Part shown: positions 53,455 to 63,915 of the stretch, one piece after another
Position numbering within the stretch: position 1 is the stretch's first letter
How the letters are laid out: each line of letters starts with the position of its first letter
Source of the DNA: Lycorma delicatula
Taxonomy: Eukaryota > Arthropoda > Insecta > Hemiptera > Fulgoridae
NCBI RefSeq assembly: GCF_047948215.1
Contig: NC_134467.1
Coordinates: 35,245,020-35,309,019 of the forward strand
Length of the DNA stretch: 64,000 nucleotides
Direction of reading: 5' to 3'
Notes under the pieces: model-generated
Database searches by the model: none
What the model saw: only the letters and a program-made list of their open reading frames with translations
What the model was told of the DNA's origin: nothing
Translations under genes and position numbers: made by a program

Positions 53455-53981
53455 AATTTTGAGCTTATAACATAAAAAAAAATTCCCAGATATAACACCA
53501 CTTCGGAAGAAAAGATTGGATTACAAATATTAAAGGTGAGTAGGGTTGAATTGAGAACGAGAATATTCGTACAATAAATGCTTTACGTAAGGAGCCCCTT
53601 CACTTTCCTCAATTCAATCACCACGAGAGGATGCGATCCAATTTTCATTGAGATTACGTCATAATACATCATGAAGAACCTTTATGCATGAAGAACCTTT
53701 AGTAATAGTTAATACTTTCTACTTATCACTAATTCTCTTACAAATAAATTCACTCATATACTCACTCATGAATAAATTTAAAAGTCAATTTTTATATAAT
53801 TATTTATAATGTACTAAACTTTATAGAAAAGGATTTTACATAGATTCTAATTAACTTTTAGTATAAGATTATAAAAATAAGAATACTTCCAAATTATATA
53901 ATTAAATTTGTGATAAAACAACGAAAAAATTGTATGCCAATTAAAAGTTGTAAAAAAAAGTTCAAAACTACAAAAAAAAAC
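53451..53981. other. AT-rich spacer
   Basis: A short direct repeat (CATGAAGAACCTTTA.. twice, near 53670-53700). Nothing else is recognised. Confidence 0.45.
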
Positions 53982-54437
53982 GGTACTTACGTATTAACGC
54001 CACCGCAGCTACAGCTTTATTTAAAAACAAAGTAGTCAATCGGATTTCAGTGGAAAATGAATAGTCCCTTTATTAATTTTAATAAATGATTAATTTATAT
54101 TTATTTATTTTATAAATATAATTTAGCTAAACTTAACCTATGCTCGCTTCGCTCGCTAACCTTGTCTAATTAACAGGAGTGTTTTTATTATTTAAATAAT
54201 AAATAATTGCAATAATTACTGAATTTATTAAATAAATACTCAAAAAATTACAGTGTTAATTAGTCAAGGTTAGCGAGCGTAGGTTAAGTTTGGTTAAATT
54301 ATATTTATAAAATAAATAAATATAAATAACCATTTATTAAAATTAATAAAGGGACTATTCATTTTCCACTGAAATCCGATTGACTACTTTGTTTTTAAAT
54401 AAAGCTGTAGCTGCGGTGGCGTTAATACGTAAGTACC
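53982..54437. mobile_element. Foldback-type element with near-identical long inverted repeats
   Basis: The left arm starts GGTACTTACGTATTAACGCC (53982) and runs to about 54170; the right arm is its reverse complement, about 54268-54437. Over roughly 175-190 bases the arms differ at only a few positions (for example CTCGCTTCGCTCGC against GCTCGC, and ATTAATTT against TTATTT). A spacer of about 95 AT-rich bases separates them. There is no coding capacity. This structure fits a foldback or long-TIR MITE. The flanks are A-rich on both sides, so a target duplication could not be fixed. Confidence 0.9.
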
Positions 54438-54564
54438 AAAAAAACTTAATAATTAGACAATGTTTTTATCATTTTAATGAATTTATCTAGAAAAAATTTG
54501 GTACCAAAGGAAAATAATTTTTTCTCCTTAATTTAAAGGGGTATATTATTAAAAAAAAATCTGA

Positions 54565-55050
54565 TCTGGTCACCACATGACTACCTTGTACGCCTATTAA
54601 ATTGCATAAACAATTCTTTCAAAATGAAAAGTACAAAAAACTTTATTTCATTTATTTATTTATTATTTTTTTTATCATAGAATTATTATTTATCGTAAAA
54701 TTTGTTTTCAGTCAGAGGTTAATAATGAATTAATATTATTAATTAAAAAAAGGGTAAAACGTAAGATAAAGTCTGATTCGAACCACCAATGTGTCTTTCC
54801 CTTGTAAGATCCAAATATTTTATTAAATAAAATTTCATTTGGTTGTAACTCTGGAACCAATGAAAGTAAGTACCAGTCACGATATATTATTGAAAAGCTC
54901 GCAATGGGGGCTTATTACTGGAGTTAAAAAAGATTCCATAATCAAATTTGTTTTCCATTTTAGGCTTTTTTGGACACTTTTATTTCAGTCAATTGCAATC
55001 AAAAAGGAAGTGTGCACCTTCCTTTTTTATTGCAATCGATTGAACTAAAA
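54565..55050. repeat. Dispersed repeat family C, copy 4
   Basis: It runs from GGTCACCACATGACTACCTT through ATTCGAACCACCAATGTGTC and GTTGTAACTCTGGAACC to the AATTGCAATCAAAAAGGAAG segment. It contains AAGGAAGTGTGCACCTTCCTT, a perfect palindrome-like hairpin near 55004-55025. Confidence 0.65.
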
Positions 55051-55059
55051 GTTATTCCA

Positions 55060-55615
55060 TTAATAATACGGATATTTTTTTTTATTGTTATTATTGAATT
55101 ATAATTTATTGTAATTTTTTTTTTACAATCAGAGGTTAAAAATTATTAATAAATCAACATATTTAAATTGTTAAAAATAGTAAAATTATAAAAAGTTAAA
55201 AAAAGGAGATGAAGTCGGATTCGAACCGATGTGCCTTCCCCTTGCAAGATCCAAATATTTCATTAATTAAAATTCTATTTGCCTATAACTCTGGAACCAA
55301 TGAAAATGAATACCATTTATAATGTATCGTTAAAAATCTTTTAGTGAAGGCTTATTACTGCAATTTTGGTTCAGTCGATTGCAATCAAAAAGGAAGATGC
55401 ATAACTAGATATTACAACAGTCCTAAATTCAAAATTTCAACATCCTACGGCTAATCGTTTTTGAGTTATACACGTACGTACAGACGTCACGTCGAAATTA
55501 GTTAAAATGAATTCAGGGATTGTTAAAATGGATATTTTCGTTGAAATATGAAAACCGAAATTTTTTGGGATCATAATACTTCCTTTATTTCGTACAAGAA
55601 AGTATAAAATTTTTG
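55060..55615. repeat. Dispersed repeat family C, copy 5 (head-to-tail with copy 4)
   Basis: It repeats GGATTCGAACCGATGTGCCT, CTATAACTCTGGAACCAATG and the following GATTGCAATCAAAAAGGAAG, CATCCTACGGCTAATCG and GTCACGTCGAAATTAG blocks of copy 1, and ends with the ACTTCCTTTATTTCGTACAA hairpin region. It lacks the first 90 bases of the family. Confidence 0.65.
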
Positions 55616-55839
55616 TTTCTATTTAGGAAATTTTAATAAAAAATAACCGGTTAGGACGAGCGAAATAATCCCTTCTAACTAGTCGGAAAGAACGAGTTCG
55701 TTTTCCTGATGCTTATAAGAATAATACTGATTTATAGCAATTAAAGCCTGAAATTAAAGCCTGAAAGGTTCTCTTTCCTCCAACGTTTTCCTCGTTCTTG
55801 ATATAGAAGCTCTGATACCCCCTCATAACCTACCAAATG

Positions 55840-56170
55840 GGTATAGGGACTCAATCTAGGGCCTTATCAAAGATAAGGCCTCTATCCCTGAAGTAAAATA
55901 AATGTATCCTAAAAATTTTCAAGCATTCGGTTGCTTGGTTCTAGCACGATTCTTTGATACCCCATTCTATTTAGAAAACTATCCAGTTTGTTGCAAGTTA
56001 CAATTAGTGTCATCAGATTACTTACTTTTTCTCCTCTACCAAAATATAAAATTTATTTTGCTCGATTTCCTATTATCATTACACTTTACAGGTTTTAAGA
56101 AAACTGCAGTTAAAGATTTGTAAAGATTAGTTCAGTAGTTTGCCCGGTTATCGAAACCAAAAAAAAAAAC
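55840..56170 (-). mobile_element. Possible Helitron-like fragment
   Basis: ATCCCTGAAGTAAAATAAAT, then GTATCCTAAAAATTTTCAAG, CATTCGGTTGCTTGGTTCTA and GCACGATTCTTTGATACC follow the order of 40650-40720 in the better-preserved element. Weak; no ends are visible. Confidence 0.35.
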
Positions 56171-56559
56171 GTTTTTTTATATAGTAATACGATTTTTAAA
56201 AAAATAAATCCGATAACTTTTATTCATATTTTATATTTTAAAAAATTAATTGGTTAATAAAAACAAAAAAGAGATTTATAAAAATGTGTTTAATAAAGTA
56301 GTCTAATGATAAGAGGATGAGGAAAAAATCAACATGTTATATTATTTAATAACATCACTTTTTGACAGGATAATTTTGAAATTTTAAGAAGACATGAATC
56401 TACGAAAGGATTTTCTCTTACAGTAATATTTCTAAGAGAAGATTGACAGGTACGGTATAGTATATGATAAATGAAAATAAATAACTTTATTAAATAACAC
56501 GCGCTAATGCTCACAAACAGAGGTACGTGCACGAGCGGGAATGCACATTAAACACACAC

Positions 56560-56601
<42 letters not shown>

Positions 56602-57023
56602 TTAATCCGATTTGTATGAATGCAAAATATTTTGCATTAAAGCACTCTACCCTATCATTCCTGTAATTTAAGTACTACAAAACAAATATTAATTCCATAA
56701 ATATTTCTTTGTCCCTGTAAACGAATTTTTAGATTTCATCAACCAAATTTCACATATAAATAAATCTGGTAATCAAGCCCATAAAAGAAAGAGCCAGTCC
56801 ATTGAAGAAAAGGTTTCATTAAACACATTTTGGATTATAATACTTTTAACGATAGATCTTGTAGATAACATAATATCCTGAAATTTTTCATGAAGGTAAT
56901 TTTTATACCTAGGAATATTTTCGTTACTAAATGCTTCACCGTTTCAAAATAGTGGTAGTTTTGCGGTAACAACAGGATTTTTTACCGATAATCAACTATA
57001 ACAAAACCATTGGTCAAATCAAA
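56171..57023. other. AT-rich spacer with (TA)n(CA)n
   Basis: A TA/CA microsatellite lies at about 56560-56600. No gene is seen. Confidence 0.5.
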
Positions 57024-57700
57024 TCTATATAAATAAAAATGTAAATGTTCGTTTGTTCAAAATCTTAAATCTCCGAATGTTCTTCATCGATTGCTTTGAA
57101 ATTTTGACAAAACGTTGCATTCCAGTACATGCGTGTTTTTATGTACTTAAGATAGCACACGTGTGACAGGTAAAACCATGTTTTTTTTTTTAAAAAAAAC
57201 AGCGCTATTTGTTGGACGTAAAAGCAACGCACGCTATACGTAATATTGTACGATACCATTTCAATGTTTCCGATATGTGTGTCCGGTATAAATTAAAAAA
57301 CTACTGGGCCGATTTACGCGTGGGGAAAAGGGAGAAAGGGAAAAATCGAAAAAGGGAAGAAGGTAAAATGGGAAGATGGGGTAAACGGGAAAAGGAAATC
57401 GAAAGGGGAAAGGAAAAAAATAAAAGAGGAAAGAGGAAGTGGGAAAGTGAAATAAGTCAAGATAAATAGGGAAAGGAAATGAGGAAAGTGACAAGTTAAA
57501 TGGGGTATGGTAAGGATGAAAACGGGAAAAAATGGTGACGGGGAAAAGGGAGAAATGGTAAAAGAGAAAGGTTAAATTTTGTTAAGTTCCCTAATATGTT
57601 CATTTTGTTAATATTTTATCAAATTTTCAACTGTATTTAATTTATATATTTATATATATACTCAAATCTACCAATAGCGAAGCATTACCGGGTCAACTAG
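57024..57700 (+). mobile_element. Helitron-like non-autonomous element 2
   Basis: It starts TCTATATAAATAAAAATGTA and ends CCAATAGCGAAGCATTACCG then GGTCAACTAG. It shares with 11975-12805 the phrase GGGCCGATTTACGCG(C/T)G followed by a purine tract (here about 57328-57575, GGGAAAA-type) and CAAATCTACCAATAGCG. The base after CTAG is A and not T, so the right boundary is slightly uncertain. No coding frame is seen. Confidence 0.72.
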
Positions 57701-59283
57701 ATTATTTATAAAAATAGGATATATATAAAAACAGTTAAGTAGGCGACAGTAAAATTCCTACTTGATATTATACACTATTAATCTTTTTTTTTGTCGAATA
57801 TAACTGAAGATTCAATTTAAAATGTTAGATTTCATTTGATAAATGTTGAAAAATATTTTTTTTGTGAAATTAAGTGGGTGCAAAAAACATTTAAATTGTA
57901 TTATAGAAATTAATGCTATGTAGGATCCGTAAAAAATATATTTATTTTTATAATACGGCATAATTAAAATTAAATTGTAAATTATAAATTAAATAAAAGT
58001 AGAAACTTTTAAAGAAAAAAAAAAGAATTGTGTAATAAACTGTAAAAGAAATATAACAAATTTCAGAAAGAAATCTTGATTAGAGATATTTATAAAGTTA
58101 GAAAAGAAAGTCTGTTTTAAGAAACTTTTATTTTTGAAAGTTACAATGAAGAAAGGGTAAATAAATATTTTCGAAAGAAAAAGTTAAAGAATAAATTTAT
58201 TAAAAAAGAATAAATCTATCACGAATAAAAGAAAATTAATGTAAAAAAATATGTTATACAAAAAAATTATAAATAAAAAAATAAACAGTTTATTCTTTTT
58301 AGGCATAACAAATGTGTGTATCTTTTTCTTTAAAATATGAAGCTATTTTTAACGTGTTTATCATAGCGTAACAAATACACTATGTCAAGAAAGAATGAGA
58401 AAGAAAACCCCACTCTCTATAGTAAATAGTGTATGTGCCAAGGGGCAGTCATTACCTTACTGTCAAGCTCCAGTGAAGAAGTGCCTCGTATGTTTGTATA
58501 AGATTCATTAGAATTCGCTGCCAGCAATTTAAGCACAAAAACCCTCCATAATTTCGTTTAACCCGTATTTTATTAACAACATATATATATATAGTAAATA
58601 TCTTTTATTGTGATCTCCAAGGGACCGACAATTTTTTGTTCATTGTAACTGATAGTCACAATAACTGATGTAGTTTAGTGGAACATCTTTATATGCCATC
58701 TACACGGGTATTGTAATACAGTAATAATAATAATAAACATTAAAAATAATAATTTATTTCCACAAAAAAATTATAAAAAATAACTACGCAATAATAAATA
58801 CAAATTCCTCTATCGTGAATATCTTTTTGCAAAGTCATAATTAAATCACTGTTGAATGAATTACACAGGATACATAAAATAAAATACTGTACTCGCACGA
58901 TATACGTTCACATCAAAAGATTAGTAACAACTGAATGTGACTTCTTTAGTTTACAATAAAGTGGTACAAGAAAAAGCAAAAAAAAAATAGAAGAATTATA
59001 GTATATATGTAAGAAAAAAGGAACCGTCAAATATTTCTGTAACTACAATGTAGATATTCTACGTTACTGATGAGTCACTTCCGTGCGTCATTATAAGCGA
59101 TAAAATTTTGTATTGCAGTAGTCATAATAACCGAAATGTCACTACAACCGATGTAATTTTAAGCAATATACTTACTGTATTTATGTATTTACAGCGTACC
59201 AAACCAACCAAGTGTCAAGTTTTGGGTCACTAGAGCCGATGTCACTATAAATGATACTTACTATATATATAAATATATATATA
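57701..59283. other. AT-rich spacer with a degenerate GTCACTATAACCGATGT motif
   Basis: Variants of GTCAYTAYAACCGATGT recur at about 58650, 59090, 59122, 59136 and 59226-59245, in a region otherwise without gene or transposon features. Confidence 0.4.
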
Positions 59284-60612
59284 CAGAGTCATTCACGGGA
59301 ACCGGATGTTTTTAAAATAATCATAAAAAATTGAATATTTACTTTAAAAAAGTTTTATTGGTACTGAAACACTTGGTAAATCAAAGCATTTGTTACTTAC
59401 GCATGAACGAAAAATTATGTCCAGCAAGTGATGTCCATAATGGGCAATACATTGTTGTAGCCTTTCACGGTAACCGGCCTCAATTCTTTGCAGCATGTCT
59501 AAATCAATCTGGGTGACGTGATGACGAACTGCGATCTTTAGGTCCTCCAATGTACGCGGTTTATTGCCGTACACACGCGATTTCAGAAATCCCCACAGAA
59601 AAAATCACAATTACTCAAGTCGGGGGACCGAGGGGGCCAAGGAATGTCACTGAATCTGGAAACGATCCGTCCCGGAAAAAAGTTACAGAGAACAGCCATC
59701 GTTGCCCTCGCTGTGTGCGCTGTAGCTCCATCCTGCTGGAATAACACATTTTGAAAATCGATTCCCCGGTTTCGGAACTCAGGGATGAAAAACGTATTCA
59801 ACATCGCAACGTAACGACCAGCTGTTACAGTTACGGCAGCGTCATTTTCTTCAAAAAATATGGTCTAATAACACCGACCTTTCCTATTGCACACCAGACA
59901 ATCACCTTTGGGCTATGAAGTGGTCTCTCGTGAAGCTGATGCGGGAATCTTTCTGCCCAATATCGGCAATTCTGTTTGTTGATGAAGCCATTCAGATGAA
60001 AATGGGCTTCGTCACTCATTAACAATAACAAAATTTCATTTTCTTCAAAAATGATAAGCATTTGTCGACAAAATTGTAATCGCTGCGTGAAATCTTGCTC
60101 GTTTAACTGCTGCACGACGGCTATCTTGTAAGGATGGAGATGCAGGTCTGTATGCAGAATTCGTCTTACCGTACTTGTGCTCATTTGAAGCGCTGCTGAA
60201 TGCCTCTGAATAGAGCGGCGTGGGCTTCTGACAATGGCTTCCCTTACTCGTTCGATGATCTCCGGATTGCTAGCAGTTCGTCGGGGACCCGGTGGTTTTT
60301 TCTTCAATATTGAACCGCTTGTTCGAAGGTTGTTTACCCGTCGCAATATTGTGTTACGAGAAGGAACACTTGCATTACGATGGATATTAAACTGACGGCG
60401 TAAATCTCGCTGAACAGCAGTTACGGATTCGTCATTTCGCACAAAACTGTCATACGCGTACAGGTGTTGGTCTAGCGTCCACGGCTCCATCTCAACTACT
60501 AAAATGTAAATGCTATGAACAAAGGAAACGTCAGTCACCAGCCACGTGCCCCTCCCACCACGAAAGCTCGAGTACAACCCACTTCAAAAACATCCGGTTC
60601 CCGTGAATGACC

Positions 60613-60615
<3 letters not shown>
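59284..60615 (-). mobile_element. DD41D Tc1/mariner-like element with intact terminal repeats
   Basis: The left end CAGAGTCATTCACGGGAACC and the right end (reverse complement) CAGGGTCATTCACGGGAACC continue GGATGTTTTT on both sides; only one base differs in 30. TA flanks both ends (59282-59283, 60616-60617). The element of 1332 bp is embedded in TA-rich sequence and encodes one transposase on the minus strand. Confidence 0.95.
59344..60490 (-). pseudogene. DD41D transposase, almost intact, two frameshifts
   Basis: The likely start is the ATG at 60490-60488 (MEPWTLDQHLYAYDSFVRND). Helix-turn-helix parts (SVTAVQRDLRRQFNI; STSTVRRILHTDLHLHPYKI) and a PPGPRR hinge precede MSDEAHFHLNGFINKQNCRY with the first Asp. 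After a one-base loss in a T run near 59835-59850 the frame resumes with FQQDGATAHTA (second Asp) and WPPRSPDLSNCDFF (third Asp), then shifts again near 59578 and ends with a GHHLLDIIF tail. I count 41 residues between the second and third Asp, the DD41D signature. All three catalytic Asp are present and I see no stop inside the three frame blocks, so decay is recent. Confidence 0.92.

Positions 60616-60667
<52 letters not shown>
60616..60667. repeat. (TA)n microsatellite
   Basis: About 50 bases of uninterrupted TA between the DD41D element and the Helitron-like element. Confidence 0.97.
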
Positions 60668-60671
<4 letters not shown>

Positions 60672-61358
60672 CAGACGCGGCAATGCTTTGATATTGCTAG
60701 GTTTGAGTATACGTATAGATTAAATGAATACAATTGAAAGTTTGATAAAATATTAACAAAATGAACATTACGGAACTTCACAAAATTTAACCTTTTCCTT
60801 TTACCCCGTTTTCCCATTTCGCCCTTTATTTTTCTTTCCACCATTTCTCTACCCCTTGTTTTTCTTTCCCCTTTCTATCTCCACCCTTTCCACTGTTATT
60901 TTTTCTTATTTCCCCTTTTCACATCATTTTCCCGTTTTTCTTTTCCCCGTTTACTCCTTTATTTTTCCCAATTCCCCCTTCTTCTCTTTTACCTTTTCCG
61001 ATCTTTCCCTCTTTCCTTTTTCTGATGTTCCCTTTCTTCCTTTTTCCTCGCGAGTAAAACGGTACAGTAGTTTTATAGTCTACAGCAGACACAACATTTC
61101 GGAAACACTGAAATGAAATCGTAAAATATTTAGTATAGCGTGTGTTGCTTTTACATCCAACAGATAGCGCTAGTTTTTTTTAAAAAAAGCGTGTTTTTAC
61201 CTGCACAGGTGTGACATGTTAAATATATAAATCGTAGGCATATAAATACATGCGCGTACTTGAATACAATTTTGTCAAAATTTTAAAGCAATCGGTGAAG
61301 AACTTTCGTAGATTTAATATTTTTAACATACGAACATTTACGTTTTTACTTATTTAGA
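60668..61358 (-). mobile_element. Helitron-like non-autonomous element 3
   Basis: On the minus strand it begins TCTAAATAAGTAAAAACGTA (61358) and ends CATTGCCGCGTCTGCTAA (60668), with the GCAAT..ATTGC hairpin before the terminal CTAA and A|T flanks. Its purine tract appears here as pyrimidines at about 60790-61045. It is the same family as 57024-57700 in opposite orientation. Confidence 0.75.
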
Positions 61359-62202
61359 TATATACAGAATAAATATATATATTCTCGAATATACGAGAAT
61401 ATATATATATTGTTATCCTCGTCGCAGTTTCGCCAGTTTTATATGAATACTTGCGTTTCGCGTTGTGGTCAATTTTTTTAAATATTTTTTATTCAAGTAA
61501 TCGGAAGTAGATGCAGCCAATTGCATCACACGTACAGTAACAAAGGCAGTGGTTGTTTTTGTTGAGCCGGCGTACCGTACAACGCCACACCTCTTAAAAA
61601 TATAAAATTAAAAAATCAAAAAATGGGTATTAGATATTTACTTGAGTATTTTCGAGCCCCATTCTTGTGAATACCTCGTTTAGTATATTCGGAAACGGAG
61701 AACAACTTACATCATTATTAAAAATTTTTTATATTTCTTTACTCCTTTCAAGATCTAATTTCAAAAAAAAGTCTAGAATTTCTTTTTAAATATTCACGGT
61801 AAGATTACAAACATCAAAAATGAAGATAATATCTTCATTTCTTATCGAGAATTTAAAAAAAAGGCAGGTTACAAAAAAAAATAAATTATAAATTTTAACC
61901 GTATAATCTAGGAATTTCCTACATTTTAGACTTGGTATCGACATGAATATTAATAACACACCAAAAATAAACTTCATATCTTCATTTGCCAACGAAAAAC
62001 TCAAAAAAATACTAAATTTTATTGTTACTCTATTTCAACCGTTTAAATTCGGAATTTCAGAAAAACCTTCCTTAGTGCAGTTACATGTAAGAAGAAAATG
62101 TGTACAAGTTTAATCAATTCATCCTCAGTAAGTGTTACTGGGCATTGATGAATCAGTCAGGATAAGTTGCTTTTTAGGTGCAGAAGACAGACGTACCATA
62201 TC

Positions 62203-62204
<2 letters not shown>
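61359..62204. other. Spacer with a (TA)-rich palindrome at 61373-61408
   Basis: ATATATATATTCTCG and CGAGAATATATATAT flank AATATA, giving a strong cruciform candidate. The rest is AT-rich with no gene. Confidence 0.6.
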
Positions 62205-62286
<82 letters not shown>

Positions 62287-62290
62287 TACA
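62205..62290. repeat. (TA)n(CA)n microsatellite
   Basis: About 28 bases of TA followed by about 48 bases of CA, then CATA units. Confidence 0.97.
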
Positions 62291-62469
62291 TAGGCATAAA
62301 TTCTTTTATTAGTTTAACATCTTTTCAGTTTTTATTTTTCTCTAAGACAAAGTTGTTTTACTATTACTTTCAATTTTAGATCCCTAATTTTTAATTGTCT
62401 GGCTAATATAGAAACTATAGATTTCTAAAGTGAAAGTAATTCTTTAGATTAGTAAAGAGAAAGTACTCG

Positions 62470-62570
62470 CCAGCCTCCGTGGCACGACTGGTAGTGGTTT
62501 AGGCTTTCATCCGTAAGTCCTGGGTTCGAGTCCCGGTCAGTCATGGCATTTTTCATACGCTACAAAATTC
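62470..62570 (+). mobile_element. SINE-A, head and spacer only
   Basis: CCAGCCTCCGTGGCACGACT, A-box TGGCACGACTGGTAG, B-box GGTTCGAGTCC (an exact match to the Pol III consensus), CGGTCAGTCATGGCATTTTT and CATACGCTACAAAA. The shared tail is missing. Confidence 0.85.
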
Positions 62571-63334
62571 CATTTCTGTATCCCACGTACAAGTTTCAAG
62601 CTTTCAAGCACATGAGACGATATCATCAAGTCCGCGCGCGCGCACACACACATACAAACACACAAATATATTACCCAATTTCAAAAAATTGTGTCTCAAG
62701 CAGAGATTTTAGAGAAACAACTTCACAGAAAAAAGAATCCTATATTTTTATATTAGAATTGCAAAAATAATTTTTTTTTTAATGTAATCTGTAAATCCAA
62801 AATAACAGATATTTCATATGTGTGTGTTTTAATGTAGGTATATATGTTGTCCATTTTGAAACTTAATAACTTCAGTTTCCGAAAACTAATTTTCTTCGAA
62901 ATTGGTATGAAAATACTATCCTAAGGGGGTGATTTGCTATATTAAATTTTCATAAATATTGTAAAAAAGGGTTGGGTATTTTGTAAAAAAAAAAAAAAAT
63001 ATTTAATAATTGCACTAGAGGATTTTATAAATATCTTACAAAAATTAAAGCTCTTTATCAGAACAAGACATTTCAATTATTTTTCTTTTTTAATATTCAT
63101 CCCCACGAAAAAATATCTTTTCACATGAATGAATATTTTCTACATAAACGGCCCTTTAAAATGACTATAAAAATGTTTCCTTCGTCAATTCCTATAATGA
63201 AAAATCGTTTTTTGATTTTTTTTTTTTTAAAGATTGAAAAACTCAATGTATCATACCCCCATTGCGTATTACCCAAACCTGAAATTATTGATATTTTATT
63301 ACTCACAAATGTCTTGTAAATTTACCAAAAAAAA
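62571..63334. other. AT-rich spacer with short (CG)n(CA)n
   Basis: A CG/CA tract at 62633-62662. Nothing else is recognised. Confidence 0.5.
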
Positions 63335-63915
63335 AAACGCTTTCAGCACACCGGAAGGCGGAGGTAGATTTCAAGGGTGCTAAGTAGGGAATAAAAAAAA
63401 ATATTCAACCTTAAAATTAACAATAACTTCAAATTTACTCAATATGACAATGGTTGCATGTGAAAAAATTTTGATATGTTTAGCATACGAAAAGCTCATT
63501 TTCTTACAATTCCAGCAAAATCTTGGTCATCCCTTGTCGTAAGGGTTGGTCATATCAAAAATTGCTTCAGACAAGGTTATGTATAGAGGACTAACGACCA
63601 CTTTTAACGGATTCGATACTGTTACTATTAAGGGAGGTATGATGTTTTTTTGTCTTCAAAAACCCCATTTTTTCAACCCCTCGTTTTTGTCAACAAGCTC
63701 GACGAGATTTTGGAACGAGTTATTTTTAAGGAACAATTTTATAGTGATTGACGCAAAATTACGGCAGTTATTGGGTCCACAAGAAATATATAATCTGTTG
63801 AGCTGATTGTGGTTTTGGGATCTGGGGAATGTGAAACACGAAGTCATTTCGAAATTTTCCGGAAGTCAAATCATAATACCCATTACAATAAAATTTGGTA
63901 AAAAATTTCAACCCC
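63335..63915 (-). repeat. Dispersed repeat family E, copy 3 (reverse)
   Basis: It begins GCACACCGGAAGGCGGAGGT and includes CTTGGTCATCCCTTGTCGTA, GAGGACTAACGACCACTTTT, CGGATTCGATACTGTTACTA, TTTTTTTGTCTTCAAAAACC, GTGATTGACGCAAAATTACG, GGCAGTTATTGGG and AATTTTCCGGAAGTCAAATC, in the order expected from the reverse complement of 38500-39215. Confidence 0.66.

Noticed and set aside
865..62570. Functional tRNA genes at the A-box/B-box heads (865, 11388, 50831, 51430, 62470 and the SINE-B heads)
   Set aside because: The acceptor stems do not pair, the anticodon arm is missing or replaced by a palindrome, and each head continues into a repeated non-tRNA body or tail, as in SINEs.
63546..63806. An 86-codon plus-strand frame
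   Set aside because: It lies entirely in the reverse copy of repeat family E and the frame is not kept in the other two copies.
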